NCBI GenBank assembly: GCA_930367215.1
Contig: OV884056.1
Span: forward strand, 230,879,127 to 230,943,126
Direction of reading: 5' to 3'
Source: Pollenia angustigena
Lineage: Eukaryota; Arthropoda; Insecta; Diptera; Polleniidae
Length of the DNA: 64,000 nt
The notes under the pieces were generated by a model. It saw nothing but the letters and a program-made list of their open reading frames with translations. It was not told the origin of the DNA and made no database searches. Each line of letters begins with the position of its first letter. Position 1 is the first letter of the stretch. Positions 34,043 to 46,190 of the stretch are shown piece by piece. Made by a program: the position numbers and the translations under genes.

Positions 34043-34945
34043 CAGTATAATCCCGATAACTCGTAATCGCAAGGGACCGGTCATTTCTTACGAATTATAG
34101 GGGTTTTCGATTTACCGGGGCTTAAATAAAATTAATACATATTAAACCCCCGTTAATTCAATTCAATTTATTTACTTAAACAATAAAAAAACATAAAAGA
34201 CAATTGAAGCACAGCCGCGAATAACGTTGTAAACGCCACATTTTGCAATAAGTGTTTTTTTGCATATAACCGTTGACCTTACTCTCTTACACAGTTTAAA
34301 CATCAAATCAACCAAAACTATGCACCTTAACGCCTTAAAAATGGCGTACAAAGTGTCAGTCAGTGGAAGAACATTACAAGTTACTAACAAAATGATGAAA
34401 CCGAAATGGTTTTGCAGTGCGGAATAATGTTTTAAAATCCTTTTGCATTAAAGTTTTTATTATCATTATTTTTAATAATAAAAAAAAAAAATGTTTAAAA
34501 CAAATAATGATGCCTGTCAAAAAACGTTTTTTTGCTCTCCTGAAAAATTATTATTTTGTAACTTAAAACGTTATTCGCGGCTGTGCTTCAATTGTTAAAA
34601 ATAAAATATGTATGTATATAAAAATTATTCATGTAACAAACTGATCTTAAGAATTAAACACACACACAAGCAAAAACCCACGCAAAAAAAAATAGTAAAC
34701 AAAAAATCATTCTTTTCATGTTTCTGTTGTTTTTATTACGAATTATAAGTGGTAGTTAGCAAACACTTACGATTTATAAAAGGTAAAGACGATTTTATTT
34801 GAAAAAAAAAATTACGAATTATCGAGGGGACCAAAATGTATGGAAATTTTACGAATTAACGAGATTTTTTTCAAGGGACCGACAGTTTATTACGAATTAT
34901 CGGGAATTACGATTTATCGGGGTACGAATTATCGGGATATGACTG
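34043..34945. mobile_element. pogo/Tigger-like non-autonomous element (903 bp)
   Basis: The ends read CAGTATAATCCCGATAACTC and, from the right, CAGTCATATCCCGATAATTC, flanked by TA on both sides (34041-34042 and 34946-34947). ACGAATTA and ATTATCGGG words repeat near the ends. No DDE domain is encoded. A second inverted-repeat element is nested inside. Confidence 0.7.
34198..34597. mobile_element. Nested inverted-repeat element (about 0.4 kb)
   Basis: The arms ACAATTGAAGCACAGCCGCG and the exact complement of CGCGGCTGTGCTTCAATTGT extend to about 28 bp. The flanks TAAAAG and TAAAAA may be a short duplication. It lies inside the pogo-like element. Confidence 0.65.
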
Positions 34946-34990
34946 TATTCTATTTTTAAAAGGACCTCGCGCACGTTGTTTTCATCAAAA

Positions 34991-35020
34991 GATACGAAAA
35001 ATACTTGTATTTTTCGTATC
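34991..35020. repeat. Near-perfect 30-bp palindrome
   Basis: GATACGAAAAATAC, TT, then GTATTTTTCGTATC: 14-bp perfect arms with a 2-base loop. Its role is unknown. It lies just outside the pogo-like element. Confidence 0.7.
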
Positions 35021-35467
35021 CTAATGGCAACACTGACATAGGACCATAATATTACCGATGAACTTGCCCGCAAAGGGTTATTTTGGTAGACTGTGTATGT
35101 TTGATGTACGCACCAATAATATTTTTTAATCTGTTTTGATTTGATTATCGTACATTTTTGTCCTCTATTTTTTCGTTGTATTATTTTAAATTTTGATTTT
35201 GGAATCAAAAAGCTATTACATTAAGTTTCACCAAAAATAATGTTTTAAAATTTTCAGAAATTGTGTGTTTCTTTTTTTCATTAAGCCTTCACATGCTATC
35301 GAACGACCTACACCTTCATGTAGGAAGCCGAAACATCCAAAGTCAGCTCCTTATAATTATTGAAATAAGTTTTTGTTGGTTCTTCACCACGTTGCAAAAA
35401 GTTTAAAAACCATTGGTTAATGTTTAACCCTGAAAAACTGAAATGCGATACAGTTATGATATGTCAA

Positions 35468-35822
35468 CCCTGCAAATAATAGGACCAGTCCAAACACGTG
35501 TGTAAAATGTAGCCTACAAGGGACAAGGACTAGTCCAAAAGTAACCCAAACGTATGGAAAAACATGGTATATTTAACATTACGATGTCCTAGGGCCATAT
35601 AACCCAGCTTTGGATTACAAAGGAGTAGTCTTAAAACTACTCCAAGGTATACTCAAGAGGATTAGTTTTGAAGTCGTTTAATAACGAAAACATGTCGCTA
35701 AAAAAAGAAGACATGTCGTCTCACTACAAACACTTTTTAACAATGACATGGTCCATTGTACCAGTTCATCGAGTACTCCATTTTATCAGAATGGATCAGG
35801 TGGTCCAATATTATTTACAGGG
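35468..35822. mobile_element. CCCTGYAAATAA-ended MITE (355 bp)
   Basis: The ends read CCCTGCAAATAATAGGACCA and, from the right, CCCTGTAAATAATATTGGAC. GGACTAGTCC and CCTAGGGCCATATAACCCA match the element at 4520-8285. No duplication was found. Confidence 0.6.
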
Positions 35823-37625
35823 AAACTATTAACCAATACAGATGAAACATGAAATGCGCAAAGGTAGACAAACAGGCACTTCGTGATTTCCTTTAAGAAA
35901 CAATGTCAATGACGCGCGATATGCTTCCCCATCCAGAACATGCAAACTCAAACTTTTAAACTCAAACCAAAATATTATGTAGGTAAAATCAACGGAAAAT
36001 GAAATATAAAACAAATAAAAATTCATTTAAAACCCGGTCAACTCATTTTTAAATATAAAAAAACAAACTACACAAGTAAATATAAAATTTTTATAATATA
36101 AATTGACTATTATTCGACCTTTACAAAATTTTATTAGTATTATTATTTAAATAAGCTTGAGGTCTCTTTTTTTTTAAGAAAAAAGCGAAAACAACTTAAT
36201 ATTTTAAATGAACGGAAATTCATTATTTTTTTGTAGTTTTTTTTTTAAACAACGTGTCTAAAAAGTAATTTTCATTCTAAAATGGCTATATTTTGGTTTA
36301 ATTTTAACATAATGGAAAACTTAAAAAAAAAACTACAAATAATGTAAAACGTTTTTGGGTGTATTCATCACTTACGGCATTAAGATTATACAAATTTTAA
36401 TAAAAATATAAAAAATCCCGGAATAGAATTTGACAAAAAAATTGTTTTTTGTAAGAAATCTAAGTGGTGGAAGGCAATAATATAAATGTGTATATATGCA
36501 TAATTATAAATTTTTAAAAAAATATTAATATGTATACCTATAGGATTTTATTCTCCTGCCTTTCAAATCTACTTCCATTAACTCCAAAATCTTTTTATAC
36601 CCCTAAATATTTAATTTTAAACGAATTTTTTTAATGTACCTATATCTATTTCAGACCATGCGACATATAAAGCCCTGCGACAACATTCGCATTATTTTTG
36701 GTGTCCCTTCGAAAACTCGTATACGTTCAGACGTTACGTTTTTTGTTGCAAGCCTCAAGCTACAATTTGAAGTTTAAAACTAAAATTCAATTTCAAAAAA
36801 GCATTTTAAAAAATAAACATAAAATTGTTGCTAGATTTTACATTTCGTGCGACCTGTATCTCCACATACTTTGTCACTAACATTCTGTTCTATGAAATAT
36901 TTCCAAGCTACATGTCGTATAGTGTGAATCTTTATATCAAAGACCAATTACACTGTGCTAGGTGCAAAATTAGAAAAGCCGCGCACATGACGTTTTAGCA
37001 TAATTCGGGTACGCTGAATCCAATGGTGCCCACCGTTTTTTAAGGTAAGCTCTTGTTAATAGGCCAATTCAAATCACTGTCATATCTGTTGTCATTTGCT
37101 TACTTCATTTAAGGCATACCAATTCGAACCAGTGTCATAAAAGGCGACTACTCTATTTCGATGCGAAAGGAAAATGGTAGCTTAACGAGTGATTCGTACT
37201 CTTTAAAGCGTTTGTGCATTTGTGCATCATCACTATTATTTTATTTAAATATTCAACTAAAAGCACTTTAAGCGGCTTAACTTTCCTTTTTTATTTTGTT
37301 AACGTTTATATCATTTCATTACTGTTAGTCTGCGCTATTTTAAATTTTTATTGCAGTTTTAAAAACTTTTGCGAAAACAAAAGACTTCGTATCGAAATTG
37401 AAATCGCATTGCAATAGAGACAAAAAAAAATTGATCATATCAATAAAAATATTGGTTATTCGAGTCATGCCACACAAATTTAGTCAATTAAAAAATTAAT
37501 TACATTTACTAAAAAACTCAAAACCTATGTATACACAAACATTTAAATTTATGTGTTTTGATTAAAAAAATTAAACCTAATATAAGCAACTAAAGCTCGG
37601 TCGCCATACATAATGAGAAACACAT
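35823..37625. other. AT-rich intergenic stretch with a repeat fragment
   Basis: The segment 36960-37050 (CATAATTCGGGTACGCTGAA) matches the foldback-type repeat at 2318. Otherwise no gene, RNA or element border was recognised. The short open frames here have no known motifs. Confidence 0.4.
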
Positions 37626-37897
37626 TCAGGTATGTGATGAAAATCTATAGATTTCAAAACGATCGTTTTTAAAAGGTGTGATGAATTTCGAACGATTTTA
37701 AAATCTATTTCGGAATTAAAGTCTTAAATTTTCGTTCAGAATACACTTCAGTTAACGTATATAATATACAATTTTAAAGAATAAACACTGAAAATAAAAG
37801 GAATATGCATTTAAAATCCATTTTAAAAGATACTGAAAACGATATTTTCGGTTTCAAATCGTATCGTTTTTAAAATCGATTTCCATCACATACCTGA
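37626..37897. mobile_element. MITE (272 bp)
   Basis: The ends read TCAGGTATGTGATGAAAATC and, from the right, TCAGGTATGTGATGGAAATC. The interior repeats CGATTTTAAAATC-like words. The duplication is unresolved. Confidence 0.6.
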
Positions 37898-38782
37898 TAA
37901 TTTTCAGTTTTGACCATATTTGAAATATTATTTAATAACTTTATATTGCTATAATCGCAAAATTATGTTTTTTTTTTTCTTTAATTTCCTTTTGATTAAT
38001 TGTAAAGTATAAAAAACAGTATAGACTAATTTGTTTATCTAAATAGTTTTCTTTGTTTTAATTTTAATTACATTTTTTAAATTTCATATATAAAAAATTA
38101 TGTTAAGTATTTAATTATATTAATGTTGTTATATTAAATTTTTGGTTACCAAAAATATTAAGTATAGTTAATTTACTTAATAAATATGTGCGCGTAGAAT
38201 TATAAAAGTTAGAGTGACAAAAATTACAGGCTAAATTTTAGTGTTTTATTTTTTCTAAAAATTGTTTTTTTTTACCAAAGTCCATACTCAAATTAAGGTG
38301 TGAAAAATATATCAGGGTCTTATTAACCCCTAACCGATACAATCAAAATGTGTTAGGATTGGTTACAAAAAATGGTTTTAAACTATGTGACAAGAAAAAG
38401 CTATGTACATAGTTTTAAAAAATGTCTTGAGACATTTTGGGCGGTTAGGGTGTTAAGAGCATTCATAAACAAACTTTGAATTATTTCGAGCTTAAAATTC
38501 GCTAAGAAAATATTTTGATTAGTTTTATTTATTTTAAAACAAGATAACCTTTTTAAGTTTTGGAATAATTTTAAAAGAAATTATCTCTTTAATATAATTG
38601 TGCTAAATAATAAAACTTTTATGAAACAAGTATAGCCATGGTATAAAAAACGAAGTATGTTTTAGAAGTTTCATTATATATTTTTGACGGCATGTTTACT
38701 AAATATTTGACAATTAAGTATATTTATGGGTTAATTACAAAATAAAGTGCGGTATTTCTAAAAGCAATCCCATTTTATATTT

Positions 38783-39038
38783 GAGGCTATCAGCGCAGAA
38801 TTGGTGTAACCCACAATTTAATTTGGTTACGGTTCTGGTGTAAGATATGTTTTTGCACTGTTCTTTACAGTGCAATAGTCGATTAAGCCAACTGTTTGTA
38901 TCCAAAACAGATGGCGCTAGAAAAATAGTTTTTGCACGGACCGTTCCAACCAAGAACTATAGTGCAAGAGTAGTGTTAACTCCTTATTATCGCATAATAA
39001 GTAGTCTGGGGTTACACCACTTCTGCGCTGATATCCTC
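38783..39038. mobile_element. MITE (256 bp)
   Basis: Inverted ends of about 32 bp (GAGGCTATCAGCGCAGAATT, then GGTGTAACCC). ATTT occurs on both sides and may be a 4-bp duplication. The open frames crossing it on both strands are by-products of its palindromic structure. Confidence 0.65.
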
Positions 39039-40306
39039 ATTTGTTTCCTACTAAATTTTAACAAAATTGGCCTTTGATTTACTGCGAATAATAATTACTA
39101 TAGTAATGCTTAATATTTTTTGTGCAATAACGCGAAACTTACGACATATGTATGTACCAGGGTTGATAAAGTTGGTACAATTGTTCTTTTTTGGTACATT
39201 TTGAACTTCTAAAGTACCGTGGTACTACCGTGACTCATTTGGTACAATTTTAAAATTTGTCATAGTTCCCCCTTTTTGAATTTTTAGTGTTGCAAACAAG
39301 TCATTAAGTCCTTTTCATTGCATTTATGTTGTACAACAAGCGCTTAACTATGCGACTATAGTCCCCTTTTACAATGTGGCAACAATGCGGAACAGAAGAT
39401 ATATATTTATATATATTCTTCAAATAATATCAATATTGATATTGTTACAGACTCCTGAAAATGTTATTTAAGGTAAAACAAGTAGTATTTTACCTCTTCT
39501 AGTTAAAATGTTCCCGAATGAAATTGCAAATTTTGATTCAATCGATAATCAATATAATGCTTTAGCTGTTGTCTAGCAACTGCAGTCTTTAAAAACTTAA
39601 AACATTTGTAGTTTTTTTTACAAATGTTTCCTGACATTTCTAGCATCGTTGCCTGAATTTTATCCCTTCCACATTCGTCTGCAAATGTGGAAAGTTTTTT
39701 TCTTTTAAAAATATAATGAAAATAAGAAAAGAAACAAACCACATGTGCCAAAATTTTCAAGTCTCATACAAACAAAGGATTAGTTAAGATCGACAACTTC
39801 ATGTTGATTGTTTTTAAATGTTTTCGGTTTTTTTTAGGGCGATAAAAATTGTGGATCATACTGGGTCACTTATTAATAAAGACTCTTCAATAAAATATTC
39901 TTTAATTTTTATTTTTTAAATAATGTCAACATGAATATTGCACCTTTATGCTATTTATTATATTACCATTATGCAGGAGTAGTGCATGCCCTGCTTTCAA
40001 CGATGGACTTTTTTTGATTTATGACCAATTTCACCAGTTCTTTTTAAATATCAATTCATATTTATTGAGTACGAAATTTCTAATGACTATACCTTGTTCT
40101 TATTCTACCATGATGAAAAACGAATTTTAAACATAAATTAATCTTTTCAAAAAATCTATGTTTTTTTCTGAGACTCAACCAGCAATTCGTCTGAGTCATA
40201 TACGGTGCTACACCAAGTCGAGATTGAAAAGTAATTTTAAAATCAAAGTGCATAGGGTTAATGGTTAAAATCGCCAAAACTGTAACTCGGTACATTAAAA
40301 CGATGC
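39039..40306. other. Intergenic stretch
   Basis: A possible hAT-like left end (CAGGGTTGATAAAGTTGGTA) lies at about 39163, followed by TTGGTACA words, but I found no matching right end nearby. No gene was recognised. Confidence 0.35.
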
Positions 40307-40309
40307 TAA

Positions 40310-40486
40310 AGGCTCAGTTAGCCGGGAGTAACAGTAACCTTACCGTAAAAAAGTAAGACCAATCTATTTCTTACAGATTGAGCCGTAACATCTTACTGCT
40401 AACTGTAATCGTTCTAATTGCTTTACATACAACAAAATGAATCAGCTGATTTTCAACGTTACTGTTACTCCCGACTAACTGAGCCT
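40310..40486. mobile_element. Harbinger-like MITE (177 bp)
   Basis: The ends read AGGCTCAGTTAGCCGGGAGT and, from the right, AGGCTCAGTTAGTCGGGAGT. TAA flanks both ends (40307-40309 and 40487-40489). It lies about 760 bp past the Syt14 stop codon. Confidence 0.85.
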
Positions 40487-41244
40487 TAAGCCATTAGCCA
40501 GCCAATGATTGCCAATAAAAATTACAATGAGGCGCGAGCTACTTCCCCGCACAGAGCAGTTCTACGAATCTCTATACAAAGTAGGTTGTTCTACTAAACA
40601 TCGAATACAGTCGATGATCGCCGGCATATCTGATTTTTTAAAATTAAACTACATTGTTTTTTATACCATGAGTTTAACTATTTAAACTTTATAGTATTTG
40701 CCGTAAAGCAAACTATGTTTAAGTTAAAAAAAAGTAGTTTACCAAATTCTTTTTTATATATGCAGTTTAGCAAAAACTTTGGGTTTACAAAACGTTATTT
40801 TTTTTTTAAATTTTACAAAAAATGTTTGTATTTAAGAGTTTTACAAAATTCTAATTCTTTTGTTTTTTTTTTATTTTTTGTGTAAAAATTAAAGTTACAA
40901 TATTGTACAAATTATTTGCACTTACCAAGATTTTTTAAAATAAACAGTTGTTGTTTATCGTGTTGTTGTTATCCAAAAAATATATTTTTACTTACTTATG
41001 TTTTAAAAAAATTTTTTGAATCAGAATTTTGTGTGTTTTTACTGTTCTTTTACACAAAATCCAATTCAAGACCAGTCTCTATATCAACGGCAACTACATC
41101 AACATTTGTTGCATTGCCATTTAATTCTTTTTCTAGGTCGTCATCTTTGGATTTTTTCAATTTGGACTTATCTTTTGTTGAAGCAAAGGAGACCAAGAGG
41201 CCTATACCACTGCCACGTCAAAAAGATTGTCCTATCTTTTCGAA

Positions 41245-44200
41245 TCAGGAATCCACTAAGACGTGCCAACGTGCCAAAAGTTCACCTTTAACCATATCAC
41301 GCATATCCACCCAATGCGCTACCTCTTCTGGTCCGGATGAGTTTAGGCCGAGACTAAACCAACCGACCATTTCATTTTTCTTCATATTACGCTTGGCGTA
41401 AACAGAAACCATTAACGTAACATCGTTAAGTTGGAACAAGGCCACCTTTTAAAAAGAAATTAAAATAAATATTGAGAATTAATCAGCTATATTCTCGAGA
41501 TTGAAATCGAGTGCAACTAATAACATTTTTTCCAGATTTCAAGAACAACGATACTACTTAAAATCTGCACTGATTTCAATTTCACTCGATTTCAATTTCC
41601 GGACGACTATTTTGTTGGCTTACCTGAAATACAAATGTCTCTTTAAACAGAGGATTTGGTTGACCACGTCTCGTTGATGTTTTAGCTCTTGATATCTCTT
41701 GTCCTATACTACTAACTAAACATAACTTAACGTATGTATCTGGTGCCTTGTTCAAATTTAAACTACGAAAATGACTGCCTTTAACAATTTCAACAGTTAA
41801 ACGTCCAGTTGTACCATTATAACCTAAACCTAAAAGTAGCTCGGGTACACCTCCATGTTGCATTGAAGTGGTCGAGCCGGCACTATCGGAACGGGCTAGA
41901 CTTAAAAGATCACTAGATGATCCCAAAATCTAAAAAAAAAATTAAAAATGGCAATAATATTTAATACCCTCCACCGACAGTTCGAATGTTTAAGGAGTAA
42001 TATCTGTATGATGTTATTATTATCTTAAACTGTGACGATTTGTTATTAATTATGGTTTTAGGCGACTAAACTGTTTTCCGGTAGTAGGGTTTATATGGGG
42101 CCTAGGATAATTATGGACCGATCCTCACGAAATTTCACAGCGTCATTTCTAGTCCTTTAAAACTGTGACGTACCAATTTCTGTTATGATAGCATTATTTA
42201 TTATGGTTTTAGGTGTACTAAACTGTTTTCCGGGAGTAGTAGATCTTCACGAAATTTCACAGTATCATTTATAGTCCTATAAAACTGTGACGAGCCAAAA
42301 TTTGTTATGATTGCATTATTTTTTGCGGTTTTAGGCGTGCTAAACTGTTTTCCGGTAGTAGGGTTTATATGGGGTCTAAGGTAAATTATGGACCGATCGT
42401 CACGAAATTTCACAGTGTTATAAAAAACTGTGACGTACCAAATTTTGTTACGCTTGCGTTATTTTTTACGGTTTTAGGCGTACTAAACTGTTTTCTGGAA
42501 GTATTGTTTATATGGGGCTTAGGGTAAATTATGGACGGATCTTCACGAAATTTAACAGCGTGATTTCCAGTCAAATAAAACAAATATTTGCAAAATCCTA
42601 TCTCATTCCGTGCCTTGTTCCATTTATGTTATTTTTTGTAACAAAATTATCAATGTTTTTAGGTGGTGGTTCCACATTTTGATTCACAGCTCTGGTCCTA
42701 CTAAGCCGATTTTGCTGAATTTCTATCCCAATCTGCTTAGGATAACTACAAGCAATTTGGCACCAAGTTTGTTGATTTCTTTTGAGTTTTTCGAAAGTGA
42801 GCGTGTTTTCAACAGACGGACAGACAGGCGGACATGACTAAATCGACTTAGAATTACTCAAGGACCCAGAATATATATACTTTATGGGTTCTGAGAAGAA
42901 TAATAAAAAAGTTTCACACGGAATGACAAACTTAATATACCCTCTTCACAACTAATTGTGGTGGAGGATATAAAAATCAACTTACCGATGATGTATTTCT
43001 TGGCTCCAATGGCAGCCATAGATTTGTTTCCAACTCTAAATCTATTGTAGCAAAACTCACGTAAGCTTCACCAATCAGTCGTTCTTTGCGTAAGCGTTCG
43101 CAACCGTAAAGTCGCACACGTAAGCCCATATTGTTAACTTCTTCCGGTGTAACACGATGCAGTAAAAAACTCTCCATGTATTGAGGATTTTCTCCTGAAC
43201 GTATTTTGGTCTTGTGTTTTTGTTTCTTATTCGGTAGCATTAGAAGACGTACTTGTGTATGTGTTTGTTGGCCATTACCTAAGGTGGGCAAACCTCGCGC
43301 TTGCAAAACATGAACTGTCATCTTACGCATGGGAGCATCGTAAAGTAGAGAGATTTCAACACTGCCAGATTTACCATAACATTGTGTTTGCATAGAAATA
43401 TCATCGGACTTAATGGATCGTAAGTCGCTAGTATCAAATAGGGGTTCCTAAAAAGAAAATACATAAGTTGTAAATAAAAAGATGTTTTTCCTAAGAAATT
43501 TAACTTACATCCTCATTATTGTTATTAATATTGTTAGTATTACACTGAATATTGGGTACATCTTCTAAACTATCTTGTCTTGGAGGTGTGTCTATAGCCG
43601 TCGAATTATTAATCTTTTGATATTTATTCGTTTTATTTAAATCCGTACCAACATCTATGCGAGATTCTTTAATAGAAGCACTATTTGAAATATCGGAAGT
43701 TTTGCTAATAGAAGGGTGACGTTCTGAAATAATAAATCAGTTATTTTCTTAGTTACTTCTTACATAACATATACATATGTAGGTATTGGTTTTACCTTTC
43801 TTTTCACCAGTTAAGATACCAGTGTGACTATCAATTGAAGCCTCTACTGAATCATTAGAGCTACACTCACTATGTGACGAAGGTATGCCTACTTTTCCAC
43901 GTTCCGCGATAGCTAGAGGATCTCTGGATGAATCTCGTGGCGCCACTGTGACTCTTTGCAAATCACTGCTTAAAAAGTTAAAGTTTTGTGATAATGGATT
44001 AATTTGATTTATGCCATAGTTTGCATAAAAACCATTGCCATTATTTGAAGCTATGCGTGCCTGCTGTAGGCGTAATCTTCTTAAAATATCCTCTTCTGAA
44101 TCTGAGCTAGTATTATCATAACGTCTCTTTCGTGCTGAATTAAATTAATAACTCTTCTTTTTATCACTTTCTCTGTATATTACTATCTTATACTTACATA

Positions 44201-44359
44201 ATTTTTGTACACATTTTGAAGCCAAATGTTTCTCATCACAACAGTATATTCCTCGCCGAGTATGAAAGCACCATTTACGATTTACATATAGAAAAAATAA
44301 TAGCATTAACGCTATCACTCCAAAGAGGGCTGACAGTACTGTGGTAATCTCAACGGTTC
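41245..44359 (-). CDS. Syt14: Synaptotagmin-14-type protein, 5' exon(s) missing
   Basis: Six minus-strand exons are visible: 44359-44198, 44134-43796, 43723-43509, 43447-42986, 41929-41624 and 41445-41245. They join in phase into about 560 residues ending DS-stop. The first visible exon holds one membrane helix (TVLSALFGVIALMLLFFLYV), then basic and cysteine-rich residues (RKWCF, YCCDE) that may be palmitoylated. A long polar linker precedes C2A (SGSVEISLLYDAPMRKMTVH) and C2B (RLTVEIVKGSHFRSLNLNKA, SLGLNSSGPEEVAHW). The usual calcium-binding aspartates are largely absent, as known for Syt14/16. The family acts in calcium-independent membrane traffic. The start codon lies upstream of 44359 and was not found. 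Confidence 0.93.
41962..42970. repeat. Dispersed repeat with four tandem units in a Syt14 intron
   Basis: The repeat is bounded by ATACCCTCCACC at the left and GGTGGAGGATAT at the right. Inside, a unit of about 120-130 bp (TTTTAGGCGTACTAAACTGT, GGGTTTATATGGGGCC, TTCACGAAATTTCACAG) recurs about four times from 42040 to 42560. A CAGACGGACAGACAGG stretch and ATATATATACTTTATGGG follow. It fills the 1.06-kb intron between the C2A and C2B exons. Confidence 0.7.
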
Positions 44360-44637
44360 CTGGAAATGGACAATAAAAAAATGTTAACTAACTTTCCAAA
44401 GTATTGGCCGTCATACAGCACAAATTAATTTCTATATTAAACTTTTCAACGTTTAGATAAAGTAGTTCTGAGTTATTTGTTGATAAATTGAAGCGTTTAT
44501 TGTAATAACATCATGACCATCCCAACATCCCCTCAAAACGTTAAACTATTTTGGAAATGCAACAGAACAACGAATAGCGCCACTTTTTGCAAAACTTGTT
44601 TCTTACATTGCTTAAACACCAAATTATCAAAAATTAT

Positions 44638-44848
44638 ATAGACCCAAATTTAATATGCATAAGCTGGCTTAAGCGACTTTGCGAATACTTGCTAATCATA
44701 GATGTCAAACCATACTGAACTTAAGTAAACTTTTTGTTAAGTTTTATGAAACTGTCAAATGTTTTTTGATTTTGTTTTTTCAAATGCATTTTTGTAACTT
44801 TTTTGACAGTGGCTTAAGCAAGCTCATGCATATTAAAGTTGGACCTTA
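44638..44848. mobile_element. MITE next to CACACAG copy A
   Basis: The left end reads AGACCCAAATTTAATATGCA and the right end, inward, AGGTCCAACTTTAATATGCA. TTAAGC words recur in both arms. It resembles the MITE at 26665-26926. Copy A of the CACACAG family sits at its right border, so the outer edge is uncertain. Confidence 0.55.
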
Positions 44849-45690
44849 CACACAGAAAAAAATACCCATGTAAAATTAACATGGAAAAATGTTGATTGAG
44901 AATCATGTTAAATTTCAGAAAAATTATGCCCTTTACTTAAATTTATCATTATTTCATATTAATTTTTAATAAAAAATATCAAAATAACCTTAAATTACGG
45001 TTATTTAATATTATTCACTGTTAAAAAAATAAAAAAAAAAAAATATTAAAATATAAATAAATCTGGATTCAATATTGAACCCATAAAAACCTGTTTTGTA
45101 TTAAAATCAAAAGTTTATCTTGTTAAATTAACATGCATACCTACTTAATTATGTACATTTTTTATTTTCACTTTTAAAATATGTTATAAAAAGAAGACAA
45201 TTCCCGTATTCTTTTAATTAAAATTGTTTATTTAAATAGTACATCAAGTTTTCAAAGTAGAATGATGACCATATCGGGCGATTCTGCTGATGCTTCTGTT
45301 AACAAAGGAGAATACAAAATAAGTGAAACATGTGTTACAGGGTTTTGAATTATTCTTACATAAATGCAAATGTTGTCTGAAGCTTCTTCACACTGTTAAA
45401 ATACACTCAAACCCATTTGATTCTACATGAAATGCACGTTGTTTCAACTGGAAATAACTTTCATTCAACGTGATTCCGATTGTTATTTCAATATAAATTA
45501 CATTTTGCTCTAACTTTACTGCAATGTTAAATTAACATGAATTATAGTTATATCAAAAGAAAAAAATGTTGTTCGCAGTTATTGTAAAATCAGGTTGAAT
45601 TAACATGAAACCCGTATGAAGCAAAATCACCACCGAAAAAATTTAAATCAACCTGTTTTCGATGTTTTTAACTTGATTTTTTTCTGTGTG
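44849..45690 (+). mobile_element. CACACAG-family short element, copy A (842 bp)
   Basis: The ends are CACACAGAAAAAAATACCC and CTTGATTTTTTTCTGTGTG, flanked by TA on both sides. Subterminal TTAACATG/CATGTTAA words repeat in both halves. It matches copies B and C over its length. The middle keeps the open exon described at 45262, but the splice donor is deleted here. Confidence 0.9.
45262..45350 (+). pseudogene. Retained exon in copy A, splice donor lost
   Basis: ATG at 45262 opens the same 27-codon frame as in copy B (MMTISGDSADASV, ending CVTG). Where copy B has GGGGTAAGTG, this copy has GGG followed by TTTTG: seven bases including the donor are gone. The frame then meets TGA after one more codon. 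Confidence 0.6.
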
Positions 45691-45692
45691 TA

Positions 45693-46190
45693 GACCTTAT
45701 CATTATCAAAATGCAGTTAGGAAAAGTCAGTCAGTGGAAGAACAGTTTATAACAAAAGTGATTTTAGGGAGGTGGATTACAAGGGAATCGTGGTCAATGC
45801 TGCACCCAACAGCACAAAATTTTAAACATGACATAGGAGGCATTAAAAAGATTATCGTCGCCAACCACCAACATTTATAAGGAAGTAGTAGGTTTATAAG
45901 TCATTTTCGGGAGAGATATTTGTATGGGAGCTTAGGCCAAATTTGGACTGTCTCCAATAAATTTTGATAAGATAAGTTTGCTTTAAGTCGCAAATTTTAA
46001 TTATCGTGATAACGACTAAAAAAGTCTTAAGATAAGCCCTATATCGATTAATCGCGTATGTATTAAGTTTTAGTTTTATTTATCTTAAACAGAAATAAAA
46101 TTGGTATGTATGTATATCATAACAAGACGAACAAAAACTAATATGTACATACATATTTATGCCCATTGTAAAAAACTAGTAAACAATGCG
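45693..46190. other. Spacer
   Basis: No known gene. A short piece (GTCAGTCAGTGGAAGAACA, near 45726) also occurs near 34357 inside the nested element there, so it is repetitive. Confidence 0.35.

Noticed and set aside
38735..39077. Overlapping 72- and 76-codon frames on both strands
   Set aside because: They lie within a palindromic MITE and mirror each other.
40916..41401. Plus-strand frame of 161 codons across the end of Syt14
   Set aside because: It is antisense to the last Syt14 exon and its 3' flank; the minus-strand protein is clearly the real one.
42040..42560. CRISPR-like array
   Set aside because: The repeats are tandem units of about 125 bp without unique spacers, in an animal intron.
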